Assembly (NCBI GenBank): GCA_907163375.1
Contig: CAJQUW010006861.1
Location: 21,117 to 85,116, forward strand
From: Prostheceraeus crozeri
Taxonomy: Eukaryota > Platyhelminthes > Polycladida > Euryleptidae
DNA length: 64,000 nt
Reading direction: 5' to 3'
Part shown: positions 11,868 to 21,407 of the stretch, piece after piece
Numbering within the stretch: the first letter of the stretch is position 1
How the letters are laid out: each line of letters begins with the position of its first letter
Program-made: the position numbers and the translations under genes
The notes under the pieces: generated by a model
The model's database searches: none
The model's input: the letters and a program-made list of their open reading frames with translations, nothing else
Told to the model about the DNA's origin: nothing

Positions 11868-12678
11868 ATGGTAAGTCGGAGCCTTCCTTCCTCTCTTTCC
11901 TTGAGTGTTAACTTAATAGCATCTCTTATTTTCAGGCATCTACTACATCTACTACATTTACAGGACAAGATAGTGTTCAGGCGTTACAAGGTTCTCTACA
12001 ATCAGATCGTCTTATGTTGAGGCCAGTAGAAGAGACAACAAAGGTACATAATCCTACCCCACTGCAGCGTAAATTTAGACAAGCCATGCGTTATTACGAT
12101 CATAGTATAGTATTGCAAACGGGAATGATTCCTTCCACTGAAATGAAGATATTGAACAATCAGTATGGGGACTACGCAGTCATTCCTGTGAATCCATGCA
12201 TTCGTCGCGAACTCGATATTATCGAAGAATTTGCAACATTAAATATGGACATCCCTACTCCCTTTAGCAAGGCATGGAAGGCGAGAGACGACAATGATAC
12301 TCCATATAGAAAGATGAAGGCGAGAGACGACAATGATACTCCATATAGAAAGATATAGGATGGTAAAAAGCTTTCTTTACCACTATCGCATTGGTGCTCA
12401 TACTATAAAAAGGAAGGAGATGAAGTGACACCATCAAATGTGAAGACCTCGCAGAAGGCACTTGGAATATTGGTTTTCCTATCAGTGGAATATATTATGG
12501 CTATCACCAGAACAACAAATTAGCCTCTATATCGATGCACGCTCAATCCATCCTATATATACCAAAGCAACCAGACGTTCATGACATTATTGATCAAATC
12601 CTCAACGAGAGCGGTACAAAGCGCAAGTCAGAGAAGAATGCTGTCGGTAAACGCAAGCCAAAGAAGGAGAATCAGTAG
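11868..12678 (+). pseudogene. First left-arm Polinton gene, spliced, conserved unknown
   Basis: The start codon at 11868-11870 is followed directly by GTAAGT. A 65-bp intron (11871-11935, ending TTTTCAG) separates it from exon 2, which opens with an Ala-Ser-Thr-rich leader and runs in frame to a stop at 12356-12358. Further coding sequence follows (GIYYGYHQNNKLASI near 12490) and ends in a Lys/Arg-rich tail (KRKSEKNAVGKRKPKK) with a stop at 12676, after one frameshift near 12450. A 39-bp unit encoding KARDDNDTPYRKM is tandemly duplicated at about 12278-12355. The basic tail suggests nucleic-acid binding or nuclear targeting. I recognise the general look of an unnamed Polinton protein but no named domain. 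The stop and frameshift make this copy broken. Confidence 0.7.
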
Positions 12679-12712
12679 TCCTTACTTATCTCTACCTTAT
12701 CACAATTCGCTC

Positions 12713-12838
12713 ATGTGCTTTGAGTGTCGTAGACGTGGACTTATCAGATACATTTTACTTCTTCGCTGCCATCATGTTATTTGTGTATTTTGTCCTGAAC
12801 AGCATCGATGTACTTCATCATTTTGTAATATGTTATAG
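12713..12838 (+). CDS. Small RING-like Cys/His ORF
   Basis: A 41-residue frame beginning MCFECRRRG and containing CHHVICVFCPEQ has the spacing C-x2-C ... C-x-H-x3-C-x2-C, that is, the core of a RING/treble-clef zinc site. It lies 35 bp after the preceding gene's stop. It may be a stand-alone mini-RING or the surviving part of a larger ubiquitin-ligase-like protein. RING proteins in viruses often act in ubiquitin pathways; that role here is only inference. Confidence 0.45.
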   Translation: MCFECRRRGLIRYILLLRCHHVICVFCPEQHRCTSSFCNML

Positions 12839-12899
12839 GACTCTTCATCAGATGAGTAAAAATTTGTAATTTCCTTTTTAGTCATCTATCATCATTTTT

Positions 12900-13444
12900 A
12901 TGGATTGTGAGGGTGAACCTGTACAGGAGCTCAGTGCTATTGCTATGGAAAATTGGCGTATCAAATTGTTAGTGTCTCCCATCAACATGCCAAGTGTGAT
13001 CCCAACGCTGATAGCTGGGCGAGAAAACACATCCATGGACTTAATTAGCAATACTTGCAGGACTATGGCTTTTCTAATGAATGTGCTCTTCTTATTGACT
13101 TTAAAAGATGGTTAGCAGCTTTTAATGTACGTATCTTTTGCAATGATCCTACTAAGGAGAAGAAACTATTTCCAAATCTAATCATCTATGATATTCTACT
13201 TCCACCTTGGGATAGTATAGTTAATCAACACTATCATGAAGTCACTAAACGTTTTAAGGAATTGAGTGTTCCTATTTTAAATATTCGTTGTAGTCGCTAC
13301 ATTCATAATCAATGCTTTTTTCCTCCATATCTCAACACTGCTAAAGTAATATTTGGTCATCATTGCTCTTTATATGATAGCTACCAACTGTATCTATTTT
13401 ATCTATTTTGTATATTTTATCTGTTTCAAACCCAAAATTTGTAA
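12900..13444 (+). pseudogene. DEDDh-type 3'-5' exonuclease-like gene, broken
   Basis: The frame opens MDCEGEPVQELSAIAM, which has the D-x-E arrangement of the ExoI motif. It continues in a second frame with ARKHIHGLN and QYLQDYGFSNE, then LIDFKRWL. It finishes with HCSLYDSYQLYLFY near 13370, matching the H-x4-D ExoIII pattern of DEDDh nucleases. CNDPTKEKKL near 13140 could supply the ExoII Asp. A frameshift near 12960-12980 and an in-frame TAG near 13044 break it. DEDDh enzymes trim DNA or RNA from 3' ends; in an element with its own polymerase a role in DNA end processing is plausible but unproven. The assignment is by motif reading. Confidence 0.55.
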
Positions 13445-13524
13445 TGCATGCTTGTTAAAGTCGTTTAATAATATTTTTATGAAGAGATTTGTTATTTTCA
13501 TGCAACGGGTGGGATAGATGAAGG

Positions 13525-14262
13525 ATGATAATGTCTTTCTCAAATGATTGTGGAACATTAAGTTTTCATAGACAAAGCTTAAAGGGAACTATTCAAGATT
13601 ATGTGATAACTTTTCACAAAGATGAGATCAACATCAAATCAATTATTGGTGATACTAGCACTCTATTTTTGAAGTTAATGGATACGTTTTCTAATAGAAT
13701 TGTAATGGCGAGATTAGTTGCAAATGTTCATTTCAGCCATTTTGGGAAAGAGGTAGATCGTTTCTTCCACTTTGCTTCTTATTCGATGGAAGTTGTAGAT
13801 AATCCCGAAGAATTTTTTCGAAAGACATATGGGAAAAATTGCTCAACGTTTTGATGCATTTAACCATCATGGTAGCAGTTTAGTGATTGAAGCAATTTCT
13901 CATATTCACATTCAACTTTGTATAAAAGAAACTTAAAGATGCAATGGTACTTGATCGTAATACAATTGGTTTTCGAGTTGTGTCTGCTTTCTCTCGAAGT
14001 ATGTTCCTTCTGCACATGTGTATATTATTTAGAAAAGGCTAGCAAATTCATATCTTCAAAAAGACTTGCTTTAGAAGTTGTTAGCGAGAGTGAAAATATG
14101 TGCGATGTATGCAAGCGAAAGGATGGAAGTGAAAAACGCATCTTTAAGAGTTGTAAGCATACTTTCGGCCAGCGCTGTTTCATACGATACTGTACTCAAC
14201 TTTGTCAATGTAGCCACTGTGATGTAACTCATTTTGAGTGTCACTTCTGTCATAAAAGTTAG
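13525..14262 (+). pseudogene. Polinton protein with carboxy-terminal RING-type zinc finger, frameshifted
   Basis: The amino-terminal part (13525-13850, start MIMSFSND) is an alpha/beta-looking segment of unknown fold. One base out of frame it continues with RFDAFNHHGSSLVIEAI near 13860. That resembles the conserved FNxxGSxW block found in Polinton and retroelement-linked proteins upstream of replication domains. A further frame gives MCDVCKRKDGSEKR...CKHTFGQRC...CSHC at 14098-14225, a good RING pattern (C-x2-C, C-x-H-x3-C, C-x2-C). The pieces lie in consistent order and are separated by two or three indels or stops, so I read them as one broken gene. Role unknown. Confidence 0.5.
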
Positions 14263-14267
14263 CACCT

Positions 14268-14663
14268 ATGCAAATGTGGAAAAATCAAGTTGTAACAATG
14301 GTTAAGAGAAAAATGGCGAAACGCAAGAGTCGAAAGTCTTCAAAATTTTCTGAGGCCATTCGACCTCTTCAACGAATGAAAGGAAATCAGCGATATAATG
14401 CTATACGACATGCTGATGATAAATTTATTCGAGAAATTGTTTCATATGTGAGAAGTTTGAGGACAAATAAATTATCACCACAACAACGAAAGCTACTTAA
14501 GCGACATACTACGAAATTGCGATTCATCTCCAATGCTAAAGTTACCCTTCAAAGTAAGAGGAAAACTCTAACACAAAAGGGCGGTTTCCTTTCAGTGTTA
14601 CTTCCGCTGTTAGCTCCTGTAGTAGGTGACCTATTGGGTAGGGTTTTTAATCCTAGGCTTTAA
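14268..14663 (+). CDS. Basic core/lytic-peptide-like Polinton protein (GGF motif)
   Basis: About 120 residues; the more likely start is Met at 14298. Very basic amino-terminal half, helical middle (LSPQQRKLLKRHTTKLRF) and a carboxy-terminal hydrophobic helix after a Gly-Gly pair: GGFLSVLLPLLAPVVGDLLG. Small proteins of this layout are among the most constant Polinton genes. The layout recalls adenovirus pre-core and pVI-type precursors, in which the protease cuts at Gly-Gly and frees an amphipathic helix. Cleavage here is inference; the residues before the pair (TQK) do not fit the strict adenain consensus. The frame is open, unlike most neighbours. Confidence 0.65.
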   Translation: MQMWKNQVVTMVKRKMAKRKSRKSSKFSEAIRPLQRMKGNQRYNAIRHADDKFIREIVSYVRSLRTNKLSPQQRKLLKRHTTKLRFISNAKVTLQSKRKTLTQKGGFLSVLLPLLAPVVGDLLGRVFNPRL

Positions 14664-14665
14664 TT

Positions 14666-15307
14666 ATGCAAATATTGAATCCCAAAGTATTAAAATTGAT
14701 TTCAGACTTCAATGTGATAAAGCTCTGACTGCATCAGGTCCATCCCATGCAGGTAAAACTGTTTTCACTCTGAATTAGCTAGATAAAAGAAAGTTGTTTA
14801 GGGAACCTATCAATCGAGTGATTTGGTGTTATGGTATTTATCAACCGTCACTCTTTCAGGAATTGCAACGTCGTAACTTTATTCGAAATGAAGGAATTAT
14901 TCCAGTGGAAAAGATTCAGTCCAATGATGTCGTTGTATTGGATGATCTATTAAAAGAAAGCAAGAATTCTTAAGATGTTACAGATATGTTCACTCGCGCA
15001 GCACATCACAAAAGATGCTTTATAATCTATATCACGCAAAATTTGTTTCCTGATGGGAAAGAAGCCCGCACACGAAACCTGAATACACATTATTACGCTA
15101 TTTTTAAGAACCCACGAGATAGAAGTCTCTGAAATTTTAGCGCGACAAGTTGCGCCAAGAGGTTCAAAAGCCTGAATTGAAATTTTTCAAGCAGCAACTG
15201 AAAAACCACACGGTTACTTATTTATTGATTTTACACAGGAGTGTCCGGAACACTTTAGATTTCGAAGTGATATTTTGAAAGAGCCTATGATTATCTACGA
15301 ACTATGA
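14666..15307 (+). pseudogene. FtsK/HerA-type genome-packaging ATPase, broken
   Basis: One frame gives a Walker A loop GPSHAGKT at 14737-14760. A Walker B strand ending VVVLDD follows, with the Asp pair at 14941-14946. A polar sensor-like strand YITQNLF lies near 15035. In-frame stops stand at 14776 (TAG), 14971 (TAA) and 15130 (TGA). A 1-nt shift after the last stop leads into the carboxy-terminal segment, which has another stop and ends with TGA at 15305-15307. The family pumps DNA into capsids in Polintons, adintoviruses and related double jelly-roll viruses. The stop overlaps the next ATG (ATGA). Confidence 0.85.
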
Positions 15308-15973
15308 GTTCTTATTCTCGCATGTTTGTTATTCCTCAGGATGAATATGTGCAATTGACTGCCATGCAACAAGTAAGACAACCTCTCGCAAATCAAATTT
15401 ATAAGAATGAATCAAATTATCAGCGAAATGCGCATATCAAAGATCCACATCGTGCTGTATTACAATCGGAAACTGTCGAAGAATTGAAAAGTTTGAAGAA
15501 TAAGATTCGTGACTCTGTTTCGACTGCTACACCTTTTATCATCTCGCGCACATGCAATGTCCCTTTTCAACAGCATTGAACCATATCTCACTGTGATTGA
15601 TAGAGGTGAAATCATTGCAGATTATAATGAAATTATTAACGCTTCACGTTATGAAGACTTGATTCAGCATGCAATACGCAGAAAGCGCCGTCAAGGCTAT
15701 GTCCCACCTGGTTGGTCTTACTTTCTTAAACTATTGAAAATGCTCAATGTTCCAAAATTTGCTTTGAATAATGAAACATTGAAAGAACTTGATTCTATTT
15801 CAGCAGTTGATGCTACTTCATCTACTTCACCGGTTAAGAGCAAAATGAAAATGCCAAGAAATTGGTTTAAGATATCACCTTCTAAATCCCCTCCCGCACC
15901 CATCAAGCAAACAAGGGGAAGAGAACGACGCAGAAGAACTCCTCCAAAGAAATACATGTTCTCAGACTATTAA
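15304..15973 (+). pseudogene. Conserved Polinton protein downstream of the ATPase, one frameshift
   Basis: The first frame (15304-15579) starts MSSYSRMFVIPQDEYVQL, followed by a charged helical region. It shifts once near 15530 into a second frame (to 15973) containing YLTVIDRGEIIADYNEII, GYVPPGWSYFLKLLKML and a Pro/Arg/Lys-rich tail. A protein of this look next to the ATPase recurs in Polintons but has no assigned function. The GW-x-F-L-x-L-L block and basic tail suggest a virion or DNA-associated role (inference). Confidence 0.6.
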
Positions 15974-15974
15974 T

Positions 15975-16178
15975 ATGAAGCAGATGTGTTGCTTACCATG
16001 TAATGAGCCGCCGGAAGTAAATGTAGCTGTAACTTGTACTTGCTGTGCCAGCTCTCACAATGAGACTCCTAAGCAATGTAAACGTAAATCCCATAAATCC
16101 TGTGGTTGCTGTAAATGCAAAAATGTAAGAAAGCGAAAACATGAGAAGAAGGAGAAAGAGTCAGTCGTCATCGGATGA
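15975..16178 (+). CDS. Small Cys/Lys-rich protein
   Basis: 67 residues with about a dozen cysteines, mostly paired (CC, CTCC, CGCCKCK), and a strongly basic end KNVRKRKHEKKEK. It begins one base after the preceding stop and overlaps the integrase start at 16141 in another frame. Cysteine pairing suggests metal binding; the tail suggests nucleic-acid binding. No named family recognised. It could be an upstream overlapping ORF rather than an independent product. Confidence 0.5.
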   Translation: MKQMCCLPCNEPPEVNVAVTCTCCASSHNETPKQCKRKSHKSCGCCKCKNVRKRKHEKKEKESVVIG

Positions 16179-17231
16179 ACTTTTAAAGTCAATATATTAT
16201 GATGTAAAACATCCTGTAGGATTTGCGTCTATAAAGAAATTGTCAAAAGCAATCGGTCTTCCACACTCAAGTTAAACAATGGTTAAAGGGTCAAGCTACA
16301 TATACACACCACAAACAAGCGAAGAAGAAGTACCGGACCCGTCATTATATTGCTCATGACATTGATGAACAGTGGCAAGCAGATTTGTGTGACGTTGCCG
16401 CTATTTCAAAACATAACTCGGGACACCATTTTATCTTAACCGTAATTGATATTTTCTCGCGTTATGCGTGGGCTCAACCATTAAAAACTAAAGAGGGTGA
16501 ACGAGTAGCAAAGGCATTCCAGTCAATTTTCCAAGAGGGTCGTATTTCAAAGAGAATTCAGTCAGAGTGATCAAGGAAAAGAGTTCGAAAATCAGCATGT
16601 GGGAAGATTATTTGAGAGATATGATATTGAGCTGTTTAGTGTAAAGAGTGCTTATAAGGCTGCACTAGTTGAGCGTTTTAATCGCACATTAAGAAGTCGC
16701 TTGTGGCGACATTTCACTGCCAACTTAACATAAAATTGGACAAAGGTTCTACAAGATACGCTTTATGCCTACAATCACTGTATTCATCGTTCTATTGGAC
16801 TCAGACCAGCGGATATGAATGCTGACAACGTAGATAGAGTGCGTGAAACATTCCAACGCAAGCGTAATAATGCAAAAAGTGATGTGATAATAGGTGATAA
16901 AGTTCGCATATCAAAAGTAAAGAGTGTTTTTGCCAAAGGTTATCTTCCGAATTGGACAGAAGAAATTTTCACAGTTTCAGGTATCAATAAAAACGACTCC
17001 CCAACAACTTACAAGTTGAAAGATTACGATAATGAAGAAATTGAGGGTAGCTTTTATCGCGATGAGATTGAGTTGGTCACTCAAAGTAAAACATATTTAG
17101 TAGAGCAAATCATTCGAAGTAAGTAACGACAAGGTGAAGAATGGTGTCTTGTTAAATGGGTCGGTTATCCTTCAAGTATGAACTCTTGGATGCGTCGTGC
17201 AGACATCTTTCATCTACGCGGTCGTCAGTGA
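16141..17231 (+). pseudogene. Retroviral-type (rve) integrase with carboxy-terminal chromodomain, broken
   Basis: Starts MRRRRKSQSSSDELL. The DDE triad is visible: Asp at 16382 (WQADL), Asp at 16448 (TVIDIFSRYAW) and Glu at 16671 (ALVERFNRTL). The carboxy-terminal end, about 17085-17225, carries a chromodomain-like segment EEWCLVKWVGYPSSMNSW. Frameshifts near 16272 and 16565 and stops near 16730 and 17124 inactivate it. In Polintons this enzyme inserts the linear element and gives the 6-bp duplication seen at the ends. The chromodomain may steer insertion to marked chromatin (known for chromoviruses, inferred here). Confidence 0.9.
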
Positions 17232-17271
17232 TATATGCAAAGATATAACTTGTAATGTCAAGGTCTAAGTT

Positions 17272-17685
17272 ATGAATCCGACTGCATCGTTTTATTCACG
17301 CCCCTCACGCAATTTACAGTGGCACCCGCCGTCAACGTGGAGGCAGCATATTTGGTGCACTGAAATCTGTTGTAGCACCTCTCTTATCTACTGTCGGAAG
17401 ATCTTTAAAACGAACTTTTTTCAATAATGCTGTTGGCTTTGCTGGTGATGTTGTTAATGATTTTACCAGTGGTAAAAATGTAAAGAGTACTTTACTAAAT
17501 CGTGGGAAGGAACGCGGTTTAGGAGCATTACAGCAAACTTTTAATGCTACTCAACAAAAGAAAGCACCTAAACGAATGAATGTTAGAAGAAAAAGAAAAC
17601 AGGGCGGAGGTGGTAAGAAGCGAGCTTCGAACAAACTAAGAAAAGGCATTCACGCAAACGTCGCGTGCGCTGTAATCTTTCATGA
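17272..17685 (+). pseudogene. Minor capsid, pVI-like Polinton protein
   Basis: Start MNPTASFYSRPSRN at 17272, then in a shifted frame RRQRGGSIFGALKSVVAPLL and SLKRTFFNNAVGFAGDVVND, and finally a strongly basic tail (KKRHSRKRRVRC) after another shift, stop at 17683-17685. A Gly-Gly pair followed by an amphipathic helix and a basic carboxy terminus, placed directly before the major capsid gene, is the usual layout of the Polinton/adintovirus pVI-like minor capsid protein. Cleavage at GG by the element's protease is inferred. Two frameshifts break it. Confidence 0.7.
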
Positions 17686-17793
17686 CGTGCTAAATGACGA
17701 CGCTGTCATAACTTATAATCATGGAGTGCAAAACTTCAGGCTTTTGTTTGTTTGATCAACAAGCAATACAAACAATTCTTAGTTCAAGTATTG

Positions 17794-17795
17794 TA
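17794..17795. repeat. TA target duplication of the mariner (other copy 19506-19507)
   Basis: TA stands on both sides of the 1710-bp insert, the standard target for Tc1/mariner elements. Confidence 0.85.
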
Positions 17796-18039
17796 CAGGG
17801 TGTCCCACAATTCCGGCCAAATTTAAAATGAATTTTACGCTAACTGAAATTCGTCTATTCTACTCTCAATCATGTTTTTTATTGAGTACTATGAATGGGG
17901 TTTTGTAATCATCCATTTTTATTTAGCTACGGTCAGTATCTAAAACTCGGAGCAATCTTCAAAGACAACATAAAAAATGTACTATAATTTCTCCGTATAA
18001 ATACGTAACCCATGTTTTCCTCCATTTTATCACTAAACA
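17796..18039 (+). repeat. Left inverted repeat of the mariner element
   Basis: 244 bp, inverse of 19262-19505. The match stops after CACTAAACA. The right repeat overlaps the end of the transposase frame. Confidence 0.9.
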
Positions 18040-18210
18040 ATTAAAAGAATTATCATTTACATTTTATTCTTTCTCGTTACATGCGAACGTGTGATTTCTA
18101 GTTGTCATTTCTACTGAGAGGATAAGTCAGATGTCTATGCTTTTGTGTGAATTGTGCTTAATAACATGATCGAATTCAAATCAGTCTTAATGACAACATT
18201 ATCATTTGCG

Positions 18211-19368
18211 ATGGAATTGCAAGACAAGATTGACGTTGTTCGTTTTTACTTCTCGGCATCATGCAGTGCCACAGCCGCGTTTACGATTGTTTAAAAAGGA
18301 GTGCAATCTTCGTAATGACCCGTTTGATACCAGGAGAATACAAAGAATTGTGAATCGCTTTCTGGAAACCGGCTCGGTGGCTGACCGTGCACGTAGTGGA
18401 AGACCTGGTCCATCTGAAGAGGCGATTGAAGCTGTGGACACGGCCAGGGAAAGGATTCAAAATTCTGCATCTCTTGGAAACTCATCGACACGAAGGATTT
18501 CCAATGAAGTTGGCATTCCGAAAACAACGGTTCACCGTGTTCTCAGAAGAAAACTGAATTTGTATCCATACAAAATGCACTGTGGTCAAGCTCTTTCACA
18601 AGAACAACAGGAAAGGAGATGCAGTTTGCGGAGTGGCTTTTAGATAACGATTGACATTTGGAGGACATTATTTGGATTGACGAGGCCCACTTCGAGTTGC
18701 ATGGTAGTGTCAATCGCCATAATTGTATCATATGGGGTTCTCAGAGGCCTGACCATGTCATCGAGGAACCACTTCATTCTGCCAGAGTGACAGTTTGGAT
18801 GGGGTTTTCAGGAATTTTGCGGTTGAGACCATTCTTCTTCGCCGATACCGTGACAGGTCTGCGATATCGCGACATGCTTCGTGATCACGTTTGGCCTCAA
18901 ATTGTTGCAAAGCGCAAGAAAACCTCCGCAATCTTCATGCAAGACGGTGCTCCACCACATGTCAAGACTGAGGTGGTGGATCTTCTTCGGAACACGTTTG
19001 GTGAGAGCCGTGTTATCAGTCGCGGCTTCAAGAATTTCTGGCCTGCAAATTCTCCGTACCTCAATCCCCTGGACTTTTATCTTTGGGGTCGATTGCGTGA
19101 CGATGTCTACTCACAGGGGACACCATCCAACAAAGACGAATTGAAAGAAAGGATCGAAAACGCCATCAAGTCCATCACACAGGAAGAACTTCTTTCTGCT
19201 GTGTGTGGTGTCTTGGACAGATGTCTGTTGCTGCGTGAAACTGGTGGTGGACAATGTTTAATGTTTAGTGATAAAATGGAGGAAAACATGGGTTACATAT
19301 TTATATGGAGAAATTATAGTACATTTTTTATGTTGTCTTTGAAGATTGCTCCGAGTTTTAGATACTGA
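18211..19368 (+). pseudogene. Mariner-like (DDxD) transposase with two frameshifts and a stop
   Basis: Start MELQDKIDVVRFYF at 18211. A 1-nt shift near 18283 moves to the frame with DTRRIQRIVNRFLETG and a homeodomain-like helix-turn-helix (ISNEVGIPKTTVHRVL). Another shift lies near 18610 and a TGA at about 18652. The catalytic core is otherwise clear: WIDEAHFELHG near 18672, IFMQDGAPPHVK near 18933, SPYLNPLDFYLWG near 19050. By my count about 42 residues separate the second and third acidic positions, and the third is Asp. It belongs to the IS630-Tc1-mariner group, but the exact subfamily is not determined. Confidence 0.85.
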
Positions 19369-20701
19369 CCGTAGCTAAATAAAAATGGATGATTACAAAA
19401 CCCCATTCATAGTACTCAATAAAAAACATGATTGAGAGTAGAATAGACGAATTTCAGTTAGCGTAAAATTCATTTTAAATTTGGCCGGAATTGTGGTACA
19501 CCCTGTAGATTATCATCCTCGTACAGCTGAGAATACTGGTCATAATGAATTTGTTATTCCTGGCGCTAGCGATGATTACATTGATTTGAGTTATGCGATG
19601 GTTGACGTGAGGTTTAGAATTCAACAAGAAGATGGAACTAAAATTGAAGATGCACATAAAGTTGGTCTGAACAATTTACCGCTGGCTACATTATTTCGCG
19701 ATATTTCTCTAACTTTTGGAGAGCAACAGGTGGAAGATGGTCAAAGCGATTATCCCTATAAATCATATTTGAATGCTCTATCACAGTTTCATCCAGCAGC
19801 TCAAAACAGTCATGTGGAAGCAATGGGTTGGTATAGAGATCAAGCAGTACTATTTGATAGTGAGACAAACACTGGTTTTGTAAAGCGATCTGCTTTGATT
19901 AAAGATAGTAAAGTATGTCAGCTATATGGTCCACTTAATTTAGACTTCTTCAGACAATCAAAATTTTTACTCTGTAATACCAGTATGCGGCTCAAACTTA
20001 CATTGAATAAGCCTGAATTTTTGTTGAATGCATTTGCTTCAGTTGTGAAATTTAAAATTCATTTGGAAGATATTACAGTATACATTCGTCGAGTGGTGGC
20101 TAATCCAAGTGTAATTAGAGGACATGCTGAGGGTCTTAACCGCCAAAATGCCATTTACCATTCAACATACAAAGCTTCTCACATTTACTATTCCTAAAGA
20201 TCAAAAGAGTTTTATGAAAGATGGTCTTTTTCCATCGGAAGCGCCAAAGCTCCTCATGGTAGCAATGGTTGAAAATGATGCATTCAATGGTAATGTCAAG
20301 AAGAATCCTTTCAACTTCAAACACAACAATTTAAGTGAAATTGCTTTGCGTGTAAATGGTGTTAGTCATCCTAGTTCACCCTATAAACCAGATTTTACTT
20401 ATCAATTTCTGCGTAGTTATGTTGATTACATGAATGTCTTTGGCTTTTACAACACAGACGATACCAACGGACTCACACTGAAAGAGTTTAAAAATGGATA
20501 TACTATTTATGCATTTGATTTGACTGCCGACAGCGATATTAGTGCACCTTATCGTCAAGCTAACGTTCCTCATAATATTCACTTGGATCTGGAGTTCAGA
20601 ACAACGCTAACGGAGACGATCAATGTATTAATTTATGCAGTTTTTGATTCAAGCATTGAAATAACTAAGTATCGTGACGTGATTCTTTTCTATAATTGCT
20701 A

Positions 20702-21162
20702 ATGAGTTGGTTGAATGCTGACGATATAAAGACTAAAGTGCTGTGTAATGCAGATGAAGCTACGTTGAAAGCTTTTGATAATGTCTATTCGCTAGATACC
20801 TTACCGACTACTGTAAAACAGTATCCCATCTTTATCGTATTGAACACTCATTCACAAAATTTAGAAGGTGAACATCGGAAAGCTATCTTTTTGGAAAAGA
20901 CAGACGTGGTGAACTATTTGACTCTTTTGCTCAACCTCCGAATATACCAACACAACAGTGGTTGAGAAAGCATACTCGTCAATATCAACGAAATGAGCGC
21001 ATACTGCAACATCCACTTTCATCAACTTGTGGTGCTTTCGTATTGTACTTCATTTTAAAACGTTTACATATACACCAATTTAAATCTGTTATTCAAAAGT
21101 TTTCATGTAACCCATCTTTTAATGAAAAGATGATGTGTATGTTCTATAATGATTTGAAATAA
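20702..21162 (+). pseudogene. Adenain-like cysteine protease, one frameshift
   Basis: Start MSWLNADDIKTK overlaps the capsid stop by one base. The region containing the catalytic His is FIVLNTHSQNLEGEHRKAIF; the Trp that normally follows His in GEHW is Arg here. Then, one frame over, come GELFDSFAQ (acidic partner), a Gln-containing stretch near 20990 and STCGAFVLYFILKR near 21020 with the nucleophile Cys. The frame changes near 20900. The family (C5/ULP1-like) matures capsid precursors; likely substrates are the GG-motif proteins at 14268 and 17272. The His-Trp to His-Arg change is probably decay. Confidence 0.88.
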
Positions 21163-21407
21163 AAAGCATCATGTTGGAATAAAAATTGTTTTTATTTTAC
21201 AATCCGTTGGTTATGTACATACTCGATTAGATAGTCTAGTATCGTATCTGCTTGCATTTCAGATTTCAGTCAAGTAATGATAACTTTACTATTATGAAGG
21301 ATTGCAACATGTACAGGTAACCAGCAGCTAATGAGAGCCGCGGGAAAAGTTCTTGTTCATAACACAAATTGAAACTGCTGGTGTGGATCTTTAAAAACGA
21401 TGCATTT
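21163..21407. terminator. Convergent 3' ends with AATAAA signals on both strands
   Basis: AATAAA words on the plus strand overlap the protease stop (about 21161) and recur near 21178. The inverse TTTATT lies near 21192 and would serve the minus-strand gene that ends at 21408. No gene in this spacer. Confidence 0.5.

Larger units (their letters stand above)
17796..19505 (+). mobile_element. Tc1/mariner-superfamily element inside the capsid gene
   Basis: 1710 bp with 244-bp inverted termini: 17796-18039 against the inverse of 19262-19505, only a few mismatches, outer word CAGGGTGT(C/A)CCACAATTCCGGCC. Flanked by TA. Unusually long terminal repeats for a mariner. Near-identical ends with a damaged transposase suggest either a moderately recent insertion or movement in trans by another copy. 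Confidence 0.95.
17721..20702 (+). pseudogene. Double jelly-roll major capsid protein, split by a mariner insertion and frameshifted
   Basis: Amino-terminal codons run 17721-17795 (MECKTSGFCLFDQQA). The frame is then interrupted by the mariner (17796-19505 plus one TA copy) and resumes at 19508. Blocks seen include HNEFVIPGASDDYIDLSYA near 19545, DYPYKSYLNAL near 19748 and, after one frameshift at about 20150-20190, a second-barrel region with FTIPKDQKSF and NPFNFKHNNLSEIAL. It stops at 20700-20702. The first two blocks match the standard Polinton hexon-like capsid family (F54H12.2-type proteins). The stop and the next ATG share a base (TAATG). Confidence 0.92.
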
